64,000 nucleotides of DNA, taken from positions 372,001 through 436,000 of the forward strand of contig CAUJLY010000005.1 of assembly GCA_963281155.1 (NCBI GenBank), in the 5' to 3' direction. Below, piece by piece: positions 45,689 through 58,315 of this stretch (the first letter of the stretch is position 1; every line of letters starts with the position of its first letter). Position numbers and translations under genes: made by a program. Below the pieces are notes generated by a model, which searched no databases, was not told the DNA's origin, and saw only the letters and a program-made list of their open reading frames with translations. The stretch comes from Rhabditophanes sp. KR3021 (lineage: Eukaryota; Nematoda; Chromadorea; Rhabditida; Alloionematidae).

Positions 45689-47752
45689 ATGGCTAATAAA
45701 AAGTTAGCAACCCAACAAACGAGGGAAGCGTCTTTTAGAGTTTTACGCCCCAGAAATGTCTTTAAAGAGAAGCAAATTAATGGACAAACACAAAAGGCAA
45801 TAGGACTTATCAAAGCTCACCGTAAGAAACTTTCGGAAGTGGGATATCAAAGCAATGCAATGGTAGAAGATGCTGAAAATGTCTGTCCTGAAGTCAGTCT
45901 CTTAGGAAATGATCCACTTCACGAAGATTTACTCCAATCAAACAATTGGCAAAAGCATTCTAAACTTGTCCCTGCACGAGGATCTAAGTCAAAAACGATT
46001 GCGTCAGTTTCAACTATTGAGCTACCATCTAAGAGGTCCAAAAGAATAGCAGCGGGAAACGAAGTGGGAATTTTACAAGAACCCAACCAAGCTTCGAGGA
46101 AAAGGGCTGTATCTAAACAAGAAAATATACTGGCAAAACTACAGAAAAACATTCACTCAAAAGTTGTCCCGAAGAAAGAAAAAAAGCGAGACCCACCAAA
46201 AGACTCGAACTTGGGGTTCATCGAAATCTCCAAGCATGATTACCGCTGTCCGAAGAAGCCTTTCAAAAACTGGCGTGAAGCCACTGACTGCGACTGCCAT
46301 CCTGAATTTGAAGATGATGGGGTTTGTGGAAGTAAATGTGCAAACAGACTGATGTCTTTCGAATGTGTCAGCTGTACAAATGGACGAGACCAATGCACAA
46401 ATCGCAACTTCACCAAGAAGCTAAATGCCCCAGTAGAAGTATTCATGACTGAAGGGAAAGGATGGGGACTCCGGGCCAAAAGTGACATCAGGAGAGGCCA
46501 ATTTATTATGGAGTACGTGGGGGAGATTCTCGACAATGGTCAAGTCAGAAGAAGGAAACGGCGGTATGCTAAAGACCCCAATCATAGTCATCACTTTTTG
46601 ATGACCTTGAATAGTACTTCCACCATCGATGCCACTTACAAGGCTAATACTTCTAGATGTATGAATCATTCATGTGATCCTAATGTCACGACTGAAAAGT
46701 GGGTTGTTAGTGGTTTGGATAGAATCGGATTCTTCTCAATCAAGGAAATCAAGAAGGGAGAAGAGTTGTGTTTTAACTATAACTTCTCCAACTACGGAAA
46801 GACTGCCCAGAAGTGTTTGTGTGGATCTGCTAACTGTAAGGGAACTATTGGGCTGCAACTAAAGGAGTGGAACTCAGGTGACTCGAGTTCTGATAAGGAC
46901 AGCAGTAGTAGCTGTACAGATACGGATGTGGTTTATTCAGAAAATGAAGATGTCGAAAATGAAGTTGGTAAGAAGGGGAACAAAACGGGAAAAGTGCGAG
47001 TTAATGTGGATGCTATTATGATGGGTAAAACTGGCGCTGCTAAAATTAAGACTCCTAAAAAGAAGCAATTCACCAAGAGACGTTCTGTTACCAAGGATGA
47101 AAGTGATGCCGATGAATTACCTCCACGAGATGAAACTCCTGAAAGTGTGGAAGCTGTCTACAAACCTGCCCTGTTGATTGATGATAGGAAAGCCGACATT
47201 GAAGCTATGGACATCAGAATCGCTAGATTTGACTTGAAGTATGAAGAGTATCCCAAGTTAACGACTGAGCAAGTTAAGGAATTTGGAGATTGCCTCAAGA
47301 ATTGCGTTACACTCAAACAGTCATGTACGCTTTTCAAGTACTTCAAGATTATCAACATCAGTCAACATATGACTAAGCAGTTGAGGGATGATGATGGTTT
47401 TTGTATTCTCTCAAGGCATTTGAATATGTCTAACTTCTTGGATCAAAAAGATGATGGCATGATGACTGTGGACATTATTGAGCAGAAGAAGACAATTATA
47501 GACTTGTTTATCTACATGATTTTGATTGATGATCTGAATGTCAATGATTTAGCTGGGTTGAATAATGTTCTTAAGGAGGCTTACATTTCCTTCAATACAG
47601 ACTTTAGAAACGTAGCTGAAAGTGAGAAAAAGGATGTTGAAGCAATGGGAGCCGGAATGAAAACTAAAATAGGCTACTTGAACCAAAAGATTAAACAAAT
47701 TACGGCGAAAGATTCAATTGCCGACAAAAGCAGAGATAAAGGATATGCCTAA
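45689..47752 (+). CDS. AWS-SET-postSET histone H3K36-type methyltransferase, intronless
   Basis: A single exon of 687 residues. AWS cysteines run from about 196 to 244 (TDCDCHPEF, CGSKCANR, CTNRNF). SET spans about 245-370 with GKGWGLRA, RCMNHSCDPN and LCFNYNF (Tyr364), and postSET is CLCGSANCKG (376-385). These are SAM-binding, pseudoknot and catalytic landmarks; the order is shared by SETD2, ASH1 and NSD, and postSET is most like SETD2. The C-terminal 200 residues are helical and unassigned; I see no WW, SRI, PHD or PWWP domain. It is predicted to methylate H3 lysine 36 in the nucleus. The lack of introns in a 2 kb gene is unusual here. AATAAA at 47852-47857 ends the transcript. Confidence 0.88.
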   Translation: MANKKLATQQTREASFRVLRPRNVFKEKQINGQTQKAIGLIKAHRKKLSEVGYQSNAMVEDAENVCPEVSLLGNDPLHEDLLQSNNWQKHSKLVPARGSKSKTIASVSTIELPSKRSKRIAAGNEVGILQEPNQASRKRAVSKQENILAKLQKNIHSKVVPKKEKKRDPPKDSNLGFIEISKHDYRCPKKPFKNWREATDCDCHPEFEDDGVCGSKCANRLMSFECVSCTNGRDQCTNRNFTKKLNAPVEVFMTEGKGWGLRAKSDIRRGQFIMEYVGEILDNGQVRRRKRRYAKDPNHSHHFLMTLNSTSTIDATYKANTSRCMNHSCDPNVTTEKWVVSGLDRIGFFSIKEIKKGEELCFNYNFSNYGKTAQKCLCGSANCKGTIGLQLKEWNSGDSSSDKDSSSSCTDTDVVYSENEDVENEVGKKGNKTGKVRVNVDAIMMGKTGAAKIKTPKKKQFTKRRSVTKDESDADELPPRDETPESVEAVYKPALLIDDRKADIEAMDIRIARFDLKYEEYPKLTTEQVKEFGDCLKNCVTLKQSCTLFKYFKIINISQHMTKQLRDDDGFCILSRHLNMSNFLDQKDDGMMTVDIIEQKKTIIDLFIYMILIDDLNVNDLAGLNNVLKEAYISFNTDFRNVAESEKKDVEAMGAGMKTKIGYLNQKIKQITAKDSIADKSRDKGYA

Positions 47753-49965
47753 TTTCAAAGAACAATCTTCTGTATATATATTCTTATAATAATTTGATTA
47801 AAAGATAACATATAAAATGTTTTCCTTATACTTTTTTTTAATAGTTTAATTAATAAAAGCTTTTAATTACAATTGTCTCATATCAAAACTGCACTAAAGT
47901 CTAAATTGACCACATCTCCTTCACACGTATTCACCATCCAAAACATGTGATAAATTACGAGAGAATCAATTTTTAGAAAACTCAATATTCTAAACAACCT
48001 TAAAGAATCCGTAAAAATCCAGCAAGTTCCTTGTAAACAATATCACTTCTAGCTGAATCTTAAAAGAAGATGCATCTCCACTGATCAGAGTAAATCACCT
48101 AATTAAGACCTTAAACGATGAAGTCTAGAAAGTGTTGTCCAACTTCTTACTCATTACCCACGGATTTGGTACCAAAAGAATAGTGATATCACTAGAAGCA
48201 ATCACCAGAACATTGCAACTTGCACTAGACAATCTAGGTCTTTTCACCAAAGTAAAAGCCTGCTATGTTTTTTTAGGTTTTAACTTTGGTTGTTTCCATT
48301 CATGTCTGATCTATTTTATTGCTGCTTATACTTATTGCCTTTTTCTTATTAAATAAATTCGTTACATCCCTTTTGAGTTAAAATAGGCTTGCAAAATCAT
48401 ATAAAGTTAAGACTTGAGGTTTGCTTAAAAAAGTAACGGCAAATTTGCTGGATGTTATATAGTGTATTGCTTTTAGGATTACGAAGTTACAGTTATTATA
48501 AAAACAGGATCTTCTATTGTAATGAGATAATATCTTTGTTTATATTATTTTGGCAGTTATATGTTTTGCAAGTCATAGATCATCTGTAATATAAGGAGAT
48601 AAAAAATGCTTAGATTGTCATGTTCTTTAACAATTAATAAGAAGAAAAATGCATTAAAAATTGGTTTTACTAATAATATTGGGTAATTTGTAATTAGGTG
48701 GTATTCAATTAAATAATGTAATGCTTTCAGTCATAAACCTCGAATATGCTTGTTAGCACCAATTAATATTGTTGCAGCCTTTTCATATTCCATTTCATGT
48801 ATAATGCATTAGGTTTTTCTGTAAATGCTTTCTTGTACTTGCAGTGTTATTTCGAATAGAGATATTTTTTGATTGAAATAAAAATGTCTTAAATTGCTGG
48901 AAAAATTACAATATGTAAATTTGTCTTCATTATTCTTTACGATTCAGTAGTCATACTTGTTTTGATATAGATAATCAAATGGAATCAGATCTTTAATGAC
49001 TGCAAAACTATTGAAATAGCTTCCTTAAATGTGCTGATGCCCAAATAAATAAATTGCATATATGATTTCCACATTGGCAATTGTTTGAATATCTGAGATT
49101 TAATTATTTTGCATAGTATTGTTTATTTCAAATGTGCATTTGATAAATATGCTTGGTTTAGTGCGTTGTTATCGGTCATGTTACAAACTATATATTGCAC
49201 GTTTGACGTTCTTGTTCATTTTGCTGATCAATTCTATGTTCCATGATATCTTACTTAATTTAAAAAAATGCAATTTACAAGTCTTGAGGAGATAAAGTTG
49301 CAAGTCTAAAGATTTGAGAATCTTTAATTATTTCTTAAATAGTATTTCGCAGAGTCGGATTACTAATCATTTGCTTGAATGCCTTGTTGTTTACACATTT
49401 AATTTACTTTCCTTGTGGATACATGCCTGATAAAAGCTTTTTCTCTGAAGCCAAAGACTTATTGTGATTCATACCAACAATATTTCTGACATACCTAAAT
49501 CATAATAAGTTTGTCGATGATAATATTGTCCTTAAAAACTTGATACTTAATTGCATGATGAACATAAAATGCTATCTTAATTGCTGGCGATGCAAATTTC
49601 AGTTGAGGGTAAAATGTTTAATGCTTTTTAGCCTCCTTTGGATGAAATTAAGCATTTGCACAATTCAATTTGTGTAGCTAATCAAAATATTTTGCTATTT
49701 AATATACCTTCTTTTAAATAGCATAGGTTAAATTAAAGTGTGAAGAGTTGAATGATTCAGCATAAATAAAAAGTGCTTAAATAATTATTTAATTTACTCT
49801 AAATCCGTTTAAGGTGTCGGTCAAGTGTAAAGTCGATATTCCACTTATCCTAAAGCCGTAAATAGTTTAACAAATACCATTAACGAACCATTTTGTAATC
49901 TTAATTTATTTACAAAAATATTATAAAAAGAATGGATCGCAATATAGTCATAAAAATATTTAAAA
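47753..49965. other. 2.2 kb AT-rich intergenic region
   Basis: The SET poly(A) signal lies at 47852-47857. From about 48400 to 49760 the DNA is AT-rich but shows many short ATGCTT/TGCTT and TTGCTGG words without any long open frame. No gene is supported. Confidence 0.3.
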
Positions 49966-51397
49966 TTAATCTAATTCAATTTCGTCTTGAAGAGGGGATT
50001 CACATGTATTGTGTGTATTTGAGATATTGAAGTTGGGTGGTGACATTGATGTTACCTTTTCCCGAACAAAAGCATTAAGGCACGTTAAGAGGTCATTGTA
50101 AGATATGGTCTCGGCGTGGTTGCCATTTTTGATGCTGAAATCAAAATAGTTTAAAATAAACTTAGATGTAGACTTACTTTTCTAAATTATCTCTGAAGTC
50201 TGTTCCTAGATCATCGATATTTTCTAGGATTTCACCGACCTTTTCGCCGATTGCAAATCTACATACTTCTACTATATCTGCACACGTTAAATTCTTGGAT
50301 CTTTGTGCCAGCACCTCACCTGACTGTGAGTTCAAATTGATACCAGGCAAGTATTTTTCAAACATCTCAAGTCTTGTCTTTGGACCTGGCAGACCAATTT
50401 CAATCTTAACTGGCATCCTTCTCAAAATAGCAGGATCAATGAAATTCGGGAGATTTGTTGCAGCAATAATAACAACCTTCGTATTGTCATCCATAAAACC
50501 ATCCCACTGAGACATGAATACAGCCTTCATTGAAGCCGTAGCCTCAAAATCACTAGAACTTCTTGTTCTCAAGAAACTCTCAACCTCGTCAATAAACAAC
50601 ACACATGGCTGAAGCTTCTTGGCCAAGGAGAAGATAGCTGAGACCATCTTTTGTGATTCTCCAAAATATTTGTCCATAATGACGGACATGTCAACATTAA
50701 TAAAGTTAAAACCAGACTCCCCTGCAATTGTTCTTGCAATCTTTGTCTTACCACAACCTGAAATTAAGCAAATTAATAATAATAACTTGTTACACTTTGA
50801 ATATTAAATGTATAAATGTATACTTTTATATTCTGCATAATGCCCTCAAATTACATGTCCTATGAATATGTAATTACAAAAAAGCACGAATAAATACAAC
50901 CGCATTCTACTTTTATAGCTTTGCTCTATATTTGTGTGGCTTTTGATAATTTAGAAATTAGGATTGGTAAAACAGACCTGGTGGTCCATACAAAAGTACT
51001 CCTTTTGGGGGATGGAGAAGCTTATTAGTATTCTTAAAATCTATCATCATTGGATATAGGACGCGTCTTTTCAAAAGACTAATTACATCACCATAACCAA
51101 TAACATTCTCGTAACTTTCCCCCTCCTCTGGCTTGACAAAGTTTTGAATTATGGCCCGTTCGTGATCATTCAGCGGAGGTATTTTGGTCAAACCCATTTC
51201 TTTAAGTAACTCCTCTGCCTATAAAAATGATGTAAATTAATCATTATACACACCAACCATACCCTCTTCTTATTTTTCTTTGAATCTTCCAACTCAGGCA
51301 TCATATGAGCCAAAGCCATCTTGAACATCAACACCGAAATACCGAGACTAACAGCCATCTTCAAGGTATAAAAAAATAAGTCCTTCCCACTATTCAT
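49966..51397 (-). CDS. ATAD1: ATAD1/Msp1 membrane-protein extraction AAA ATPase
   Basis: Exons 51263-51397, 50978-51218, 50178-50757 and 49966-50134 give 374 residues (human ATAD1: 361). The N-terminal segment FFYTLKMAVSLGISVLMF is the single membrane anchor. Walker A is GPPGCGKT, split by an intron; Walker B is VLFIDEVESF; LRTRSSSDFEATASMKAVF and AILRRMP match the ATAD1 core with its arginine fingers. The protein removes mislocalised tail-anchored proteins from the outer mitochondrial membrane and peroxisomes. The C-terminus adds an acidic, Asn-rich tail not usual in vertebrates. Downstream of CRAT on the same strand, 250 bases apart. Confidence 0.92.
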
Positions 51398-51648
51398 TTT
51401 GGGTGTGAAGAGTGTATAAAATAATAAATAGATTAATTCAACAAAAATAAACTCCTACTCAGCTCTATTAATGAAACAAAATTTAAATTAAGCAATTGCA
51501 TAGAAATGTCAATTGTCTCTTGTCAGGAAAAACAAAAAGCTTGTTGGTGAGTAGTTGTATTGTGAAGATCAAGTGATAAAGATGATGTAATGTTTGGTCT
51601 ACTTTTTATTTGTAATGAATAAGAATTATAAGAAAGGTTAATTGATTT

Positions 51649-53878
51649 TTACAACTTCGATCTCGTGGTTGAGGAAGCAGTTGACATTAGGATGTTCCGC
51701 ATATCTTCGAAGGCTTGGTCTAATTCGGCTGCAAACTTGATCGTAGATGTGTCGGGACAATTGTTGAAGGTTGTAATTGTGAAGACGATTTCGGTTTCCT
51801 TTGGATTGTAGCAAATTCCATAGCAGTCAGGAGCCGAAGGCCCAAATCCCATAGCCATATCGTGCTTCGTCGGTACCTGGGAAGTACTTACATTAAAATG
51901 CATCATCTTTTGGTAAGCATCTTCTTTGAATAATTGAGGTGTTTCGATTCCCAGTTCACGAGCAGCTAATCTCAACCCCAGCAAATGCCGATCAACCCCC
52001 CTACCATTCATCGCAGCAACAGAATAATTTTTGTGGCTTTCAACTGCCTTCCTCAGCAATTCACCCAACTTTTCTTTATCAACCTTTCCATCTGCAAAAG
52101 TTTCTACAAAATTAGCCGTATCGATGTTAGGTAATCTAATAGTTTCAGTCCTTCCTTCATCAAACTTTCTGATGCTAGCCGTCTCATAAGTTGGTGGATG
52201 CCTCCCATGAAGTCTATAAAACGCCAATTGAAACGCCAGCTGAATAAACGAGTCCGGAGACATCTTCATTTGTTTTGGTAAATTCTTTCCAAATTTGGTA
52301 AACGTATGAACTTTGACATCCAAGTTATTACTGACTCTGTCTGATTCAGCCAAACTTTTTTTGACCGCTGCCTTGATGTCATTGTCTATGTCAAATTGAA
52401 GGCGAGTAGCAGTGTGGACTTTGAGAGAATTGGTAGACCCTTTAAAAACACCTTCTTCCATAAAGTCACAAATAAAGTCACACATAGCTCCGACTGGCGG
52501 GCCATCCAATGGAGTATGCTCGTAGGAGATAGCTGCTTTCCCATCGACACTAATCAAAATTTGCAGCGTTTTGTCATACCATCTGTTGATCGAATTAGAT
52601 TGACTTCCGCCTCCAGTTAGTGCTTGATGAGCAACTTTGCTTAATGCGTGTTCAGTTGGCTTGATATTGTCTGTGTATGATTCATCTAAATTTACCGTAA
52701 ATAAAGCACTTTTTATTGTTGCAATGTAGTCTGGATTGTTGCTTTCTAATTTAGACCATACTTTCGCCCATGTTTCTCTGTCACTAGACGATACAGCTAA
52801 AACGGGACATTCATTTGTCATTTCGGACTGATTTATGACGTCTCTTTTGATCATAGTTGTTAATTGATCCAACCCCAAAATATGGCCATATTCGTCATAA
52901 ACGGGGACCTTGAAAACGTGCCCTTTTCTTAAAATTACTATATGCTCAGGCCATTCCCCATAACTTTTACCATACACCAATTCATCTTTATTTGGTCTAG
53001 GAATTCGAGTGGTTCCAAATAAATACTTATATTGCTCCATCTCAAACAATGTATTTCCTGCCTTATCTTGAGGTATCATATTATCCAAAATACGATGATG
53101 GTAAGCTAACGCTGCCTGAATATATTTAGCCGCATACAAACATTGGTCATTAACTCCATTGAAAGGTTGATTAGGGAAAATAATTCCTGGCGAAGTAACT
53201 ATTGTCAAAGGATCTCTTCCTTCTAAATAAGCCACATTCAACCACCATGGAGTCAACTAAATCATGATATTTGATATTTACTTTCAATCACACCTACCCA
53301 ATTATTCAATTTATCCTCCCTTTCTTTTAGATAATTTTGCAGCTTTGTCGCAACAGGAGATTTCACAAAATCTTTGGCTAACTGTAACAAATAACCATAT
53401 TTAAACAACTATAAATATTTGGTCACCTGTGTAGTTTTTTCAAATTCCTTGTCGTTTTGTATTGGCTTTGCAAACAAGACAAAAGTACTGATGGTATTTG
53501 CTAGGTCTGGAACAGTCAGTTTCGGTAGACCATTTGTTCCTATTTTTGGCAATTGAGGTGTTCCAAAGATTTTGTTTGCCATAGTGGATGCAAATGATAG
53601 TGGTGATGTCTATAAAATGTGATAATATGTCAATGACCACAATCAAATGAATCTAATATTTGTATTAGTGTCTTTCTTGATCAAGGTTAATAATGATAGT
53701 TTGTAGGAAACAATATGATAAGAAAATTACATTGATGTGTACTTATTTTGTTGATACTTTTTGAACATCAAATATCATATGACCCAATAATTAATTTTTT
53801 AAATAATTTTAAATAATTTGACTTTACCTGGATAAATTTAAATGATCTGGCGCCTGCCAAAATATGTCTCGACGTCAT
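51649..53878 (-). CDS. CRAT: carnitine O-acetyltransferase
   Basis: Exons 53828-53878, 53427-53609, 53298-53381 and 51649-53256 encode 641 residues (human CRAT: 626). Diagnostic segments are NWLTPWWLNVAYLEGRDP, GGGSQSNSINRWYDKTLQ, the catalytic histidine in YEHTPLDG (about His353), and DRHLLGLRLAAREL with HFNVSTSQVP and CYGICYN. These fit carnitine acetyltransferase better than palmitoyl- or octanoyltransferase. The enzyme exchanges acetyl groups between CoA and carnitine. Exon 1 encodes a basic, amphipathic presequence (MTSRHILAGARSFKFIQ) for mitochondria, while the protein ends in SKL, a canonical peroxisomal signal. An internal Met near 27 could start a peroxisomal form. Confidence 0.93.
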
Positions 53879-56198
53879 TTTGATACTTTTTTAATCAAAT
53901 TAATATTGACAAATGAGTAAAGAATAAAATAATCGAAAATTATATATATTGATGCAAGTATATTTCACACAAGCATACAACAAAATATGTACGCTTAATT
54001 TTTTATCAGCACCCATTTTGTAGTATAGTCAAGATAAAAATAACCTTCAGAGCTGTCTGCAAAAATCGATTCATTTATTTAAATTTTAATCAAACAGCAA
54101 TTGAATTTATCTTAAATCCCATTAAGTTGTGCCCTACTAAAGACAAAGGAACCCATCGACAAAGAATTCCAAAATTGTGAGGATTACAAAAAATTACACT
54201 TAAAAGTCTTTTACTAAAAGTTGATCTACAATAGTAAACAATACTTTTTTAGTATGTTTGTTGAAGTGTTCATTTTTTAGTATAAAAAGATTAAATAAAA
54301 TGATATACTTTGATGGAGAGAGTAAAGTTGTGTTTAAACATTTTTACTATTTGCTTCCCTTGGTCCATATATTTATTTTTAAAGATAGACGACACGAAAT
54401 TAGATGCCTTAACATTTTATTTATTTACTTTACATATGTTTTTTGTGTTCCCTAAAAATTAAAAAACTCATTAGCAAAATAAATTCACATAAACACACAC
54501 AAATATTAAGCACGCTTCGAGTGGGGGTAGAATTAAAAAAATAGATGTATCAATCTTAAAAAATGGAAGAGACATTTCTTAAAGATTGCTTTTAGATGTA
54601 AATTCTAGAATTTGTATCCAAAAATTAAAAAAAATGTTGTACAGGAACAATCAAAATTGTTGCCATCAGGACAAACCACATTCTTCTTTTGATGTAAAAG
54701 TACCGTTGTATTTTTGAACTCACACATCCTGGAATATTAAAAGGGGCATTGTGTATCAGTTTGTAATATCTCAATTAACAGCTTGGATTTATTTACAAAA
54801 ATTAACATATTATATCCATCCTATCAAAAACCATTTGATTTATTTTCCAATTAAGTGTCTTCCTCGTGCATTTGAATCCGAAATTAACAACTTGTTACTC
54901 ATATTTTAAATAAAAAATTTTACAAGAATGTATATAACAAACTCAAAAGATTGTCGAACACGCCAAATAAGATGTTTGTTGGATACAAACCTTGCTGTTA
55001 TTGTTTTTATACGTTAACTTCATCTTTCTACCAAAACACACAAAAAATACAATTTGAACTAAATATTTTAAAGGAATGAGCCTAAAAAAGATGGAAGTAA
55101 GTGTTCGGCCACGAAAGGTGTGTTTTATGTTTGTATAAACAATTAAACATTCATAGGTAGCTTTATCTCTTCCTAAAATCAACTTTCCCTTTCGAAGTCG
55201 TAAAAAAGAGTGTAAATGATGATTTAAATTATATCTCCGACATATCACATATATATTTAATTTTCCTCCTAGTCAATCTATTAAAATTAAGTATCTTTTT
55301 TAAGTAACTATCCTTTATTAATCTGTAAAGAAACATCTGTTAAGTCTGAAAAGTACTATGCGTTCTTTTACTGCCAAAAGACATTAATTTTAATGTTGCC
55401 CCTTCTCTTCCAACTTTTTAAAAACATATTAAACTTTTTTGTTAACTGTTCCACTATTAATATCAAAAATCCTATCACATAAATGAATATAAAATAACAT
55501 ATTTTTCCATACAGTCACCTGGACGCATACTATTTATTTAATTAAAAGCAAAGCAACATTCCCATTATTAATAAAATGGAAAACATTACATTTTTCTACC
55601 AACCATAAATCATTTTAAACTTTTTGATGTGGTAATGTTATATCTTCTTTTTGATCGCTTTCGACGACGAGCTGTTAATTAGCAGGAAGTATGTCTTGCT
55701 TATATCACCTTTTTAATTGAATTAAGCTAACTTTGCAGATTGTTATTTGGTGTACATTACTTTGAATTTGCTTTTTGGCTAGGTCTTTTATTTAATTAGC
55801 ATGTCTGAAGTGATTTCCTCTTTTTGATGTTCATTCATTCGCTCAATACAAAACAATTGACTCAGGCTCTTTAGCTCATCCCCCTAAAAATGGGAGTCTC
55901 GATCATTTCATCGATGCATCCCCATTTAACATCTACACCAACTATTAGAATGCATATTTACTATTCGTTTGTTGTGCTTGACATATCATTATTCTCATCA
56001 AATATAAATACTCGACTATGATCATATTTTTGGTTCAATTGATCACAAATTGTAAATATTAAATTAAGTTCTTTTCATAATTATGTATTCATACTTTGAA
56101 GCCAAGCTTGTTGTTGAATAAAATATATTTGCTTTTAACCAAATAAGACTCTATTACACAAATCCCAAATCAACAATTCTTTATTATAGGTTTTTACG
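53879..56198. other. 2.3 kb intergenic region
   Basis: AT-rich DNA between divergent CRAT and carboxypeptidase genes. Isolated short open frames (54258-54455 plus; 54943-55248 minus; a Cys-containing minus-strand stretch near 54600-54730) have no consistent splice or homology support. TATAAATA near 56003 could serve the carboxypeptidase, and TTATTATAG at 56181-56189 is a likely trans-splice acceptor for it. Confidence 0.35.
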
Positions 56199-57830
56199 AT
56201 GGTTTGTCCACCCCACCATTTCCTGACTGCCTTCCTTTCCCTCCTATTGTGGGGAGTCGATTGTGCCTACATCCCAAATAATGCCTATTATAAATCAACA
56301 AAGGAAACACTTCAAATAACGGACAAGATGGTTGGTGATGGTGTAGTCTTGACAAGAGATGAAGTCGAAAAGGTGATTGGCCACATTCAAGTCCCTCTTA
56401 AATTCGAGTATCGGAGTGATGTAGGAGTTTACAACTACTTGAATGACTTGGCACAAAAGTACCCAAATTTGACAAAATTAAAAAGTATTGGAAAAAGTGT
56501 AGAGGGCAGGGAGTTGTGGGTGTTGGTGATAGGCAATAATCCTGATCACCATACACCAGGCATTCCTGATTTGAAGTAGGTGACTTTAGTTTAATCATAT
56601 AATAAGCGTACTATTATTTAGGTATGTGTCGAATATGCATGGAAATGAAGCTGTTTCCCGAGAGATGATGCTCTACTTTGCGGATGTTTTATTGAATAAG
56701 TACGGAGTGAACAAGTTTGTGACGGACCTTGTAAATACAACTAGAATTCACATTTTGCCTTCGATGAATCCAGACGGTTTTGCTAGATCCAAGATGGGAA
56801 CTTATTTGCCACAGGATGAGGAATATATTACAGGAAGACAAAATTCGCATGGAGTTGATTTAAATAGAAACTTCCCTTCCAGGTTGAAGGGTCAAGTGCA
56901 GGATCCAATTCAACCAGAAACGGCAGCTGTCATCGAATGGTCTTTGTCTGAGAATTTTGTTTTGTCTGCTAATTTTCATGGAGGTACTAGACTAGTAAAT
57001 TACCCGTACGATGACGACAATGATGAAAATACAGATTCCGGAACCCTCTTCAAGACTGGAGACCACTACATTTTCCTCAAAATAGCTGATCAGTAAGATT
57101 ATTTGGATGGGAGCTTTATAATTTACCACCTTTTAGATACGCCCGTGCCCATTCCTCAATGTGGGTGGCCGGAGATCGTTGCGAAGAAAAACAATACAAC
57201 GACGCATCAGACCCCAAACTAGGTATCGTCAATGGAGCAGAGTGGTATGAAGTGCATGGAGGAATGCAAGACTGGAATTACCATTTTGCCGGTTGTTTCG
57301 AAGTGACAGTTGAGTTGACTTGTATCAAATATCCGGATCCATCACAGTTGGAAAAGGCATGGAATGATAATAAGTATTCTTTGTTTTCGTATGCCAATCA
57401 AATTCACAATTCAATTCGTGGATTTGTGTATGATCAAGAAACTAAATTACCCTTAGAAGGCGTGACAATTAGCATTGCAGACCAGGCAAAGATCATCCAA
57501 AGCAACAAAGGTGGAGACTACTTCAGACTAATCAACCCCGGAACATACCAAGTTACCTTTGATCACCATCAGTATAAACCCGTTTCAAAACAAGTTCTCA
57601 TTACAAAGGAGAAACCTTTTGCTTTGCTAGACATCTACATGCATAAAGAGGATAATGGGCTGAAAGGAAAAGACACGGCTGTGGAAGATAATGCTTCCAC
57701 CATTTCAGGAAACTCAACAATCATCAAAAATACTAAATTAATCCCAAAGTCAACGTCAACCACTTCCTTCTCAATAGTATCAACCTTAGCAATGCTTTTG
57801 GTGGCTCGAGTTTCGATATCTCTGTTTTAA
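56199..57830 (+). CDS. M14 metallocarboxypeptidase, probably GPI-anchored (CPM/CPD type)
   Basis: Exons 56199-56575, 56622-57092 and 57137-57830 give 513 residues. A signal peptide covers about 7-23. The zinc ligands are His132 and Glu135 in NMHGNEAVSRE and His245 in ANFHGG. Substrate residues are in DLNRNFP and the catalytic Glu is E342 in FEVTVELTCIKYP. A transthyretin-like beta domain follows (about 378-455, IRGFVYDQETKLPLEGV), which defines the regulatory N/E subfamily that removes C-terminal Arg or Lys. The last 20 residues are hydrophobic (VSTLAMLLVARVSISLF) after a Ser/Thr/Asn-rich stretch, like a GPI signal, as in carboxypeptidase M. All catalytic residues are present. The lack of a second catalytic domain argues against carboxypeptidase D itself. 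Confidence 0.9.
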
Positions 57831-58315
57831 TCTGACCAAAGATAATGTTAGTTTGCAAGGCGCCTTAATGTCTTTTAAAATATTGTATAATTAATAGAGT
57901 CTATTTGTGTATTTGTAATAAAATGAAATGGTACAATAAGGTGGATGCAATGTAATATTTCTCAACAACCAAATAATAGATGGTGTTAACTAAGCCATAT
58001 TAAGTAACATTCTACTAAATCTATTAATAAAGTGGTTTCTATTAAGAGGTGCGACAGGTCAAAAATGTATTAAAGGTGTCAATTAAAAAGGTTCCTTCGG
58101 ATTAAGTTTATTAGTGGATAAGATGTAGTAGGTGTGGGTGTGATTTTGATAGATCACGATAAGACAGGTTTTTTTGTTGTTGGTACAATGGGACATTTGG
58201 AGATTTGTGGCCTGACTATCACATTTTCTCAAACATAACTACTTATTTTTCATACATATTAACTTAGTTTGAATAAATTTAGATTCAAAGCATACTAATT
58301 TGGACTTCTTTTAAT
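57831..58315. other. intergenic region between carboxypeptidase and ShK-like gene
   Basis: An AATAAA near 57917-57922 is the likely poly(A) signal of the carboxypeptidase. The rest is AT-rich with a G/T-rich patch near 58120-58210. No gene seen. Confidence 0.4.

Noticed and set aside
51649..53878. Carnitine palmitoyltransferase 2
   Set aside because: The acyltransferase fold first suggested CPT2, but the N-terminal WW-rich stretch, the HFNVSTSQVP/CYGICYN segments and the C-terminal SKL fit carnitine acetyltransferase.
54943..55248. 101-codon minus-strand open frame
   Set aside because: Basic and hydrophobic residues without pattern; no start context or homologue recognised.
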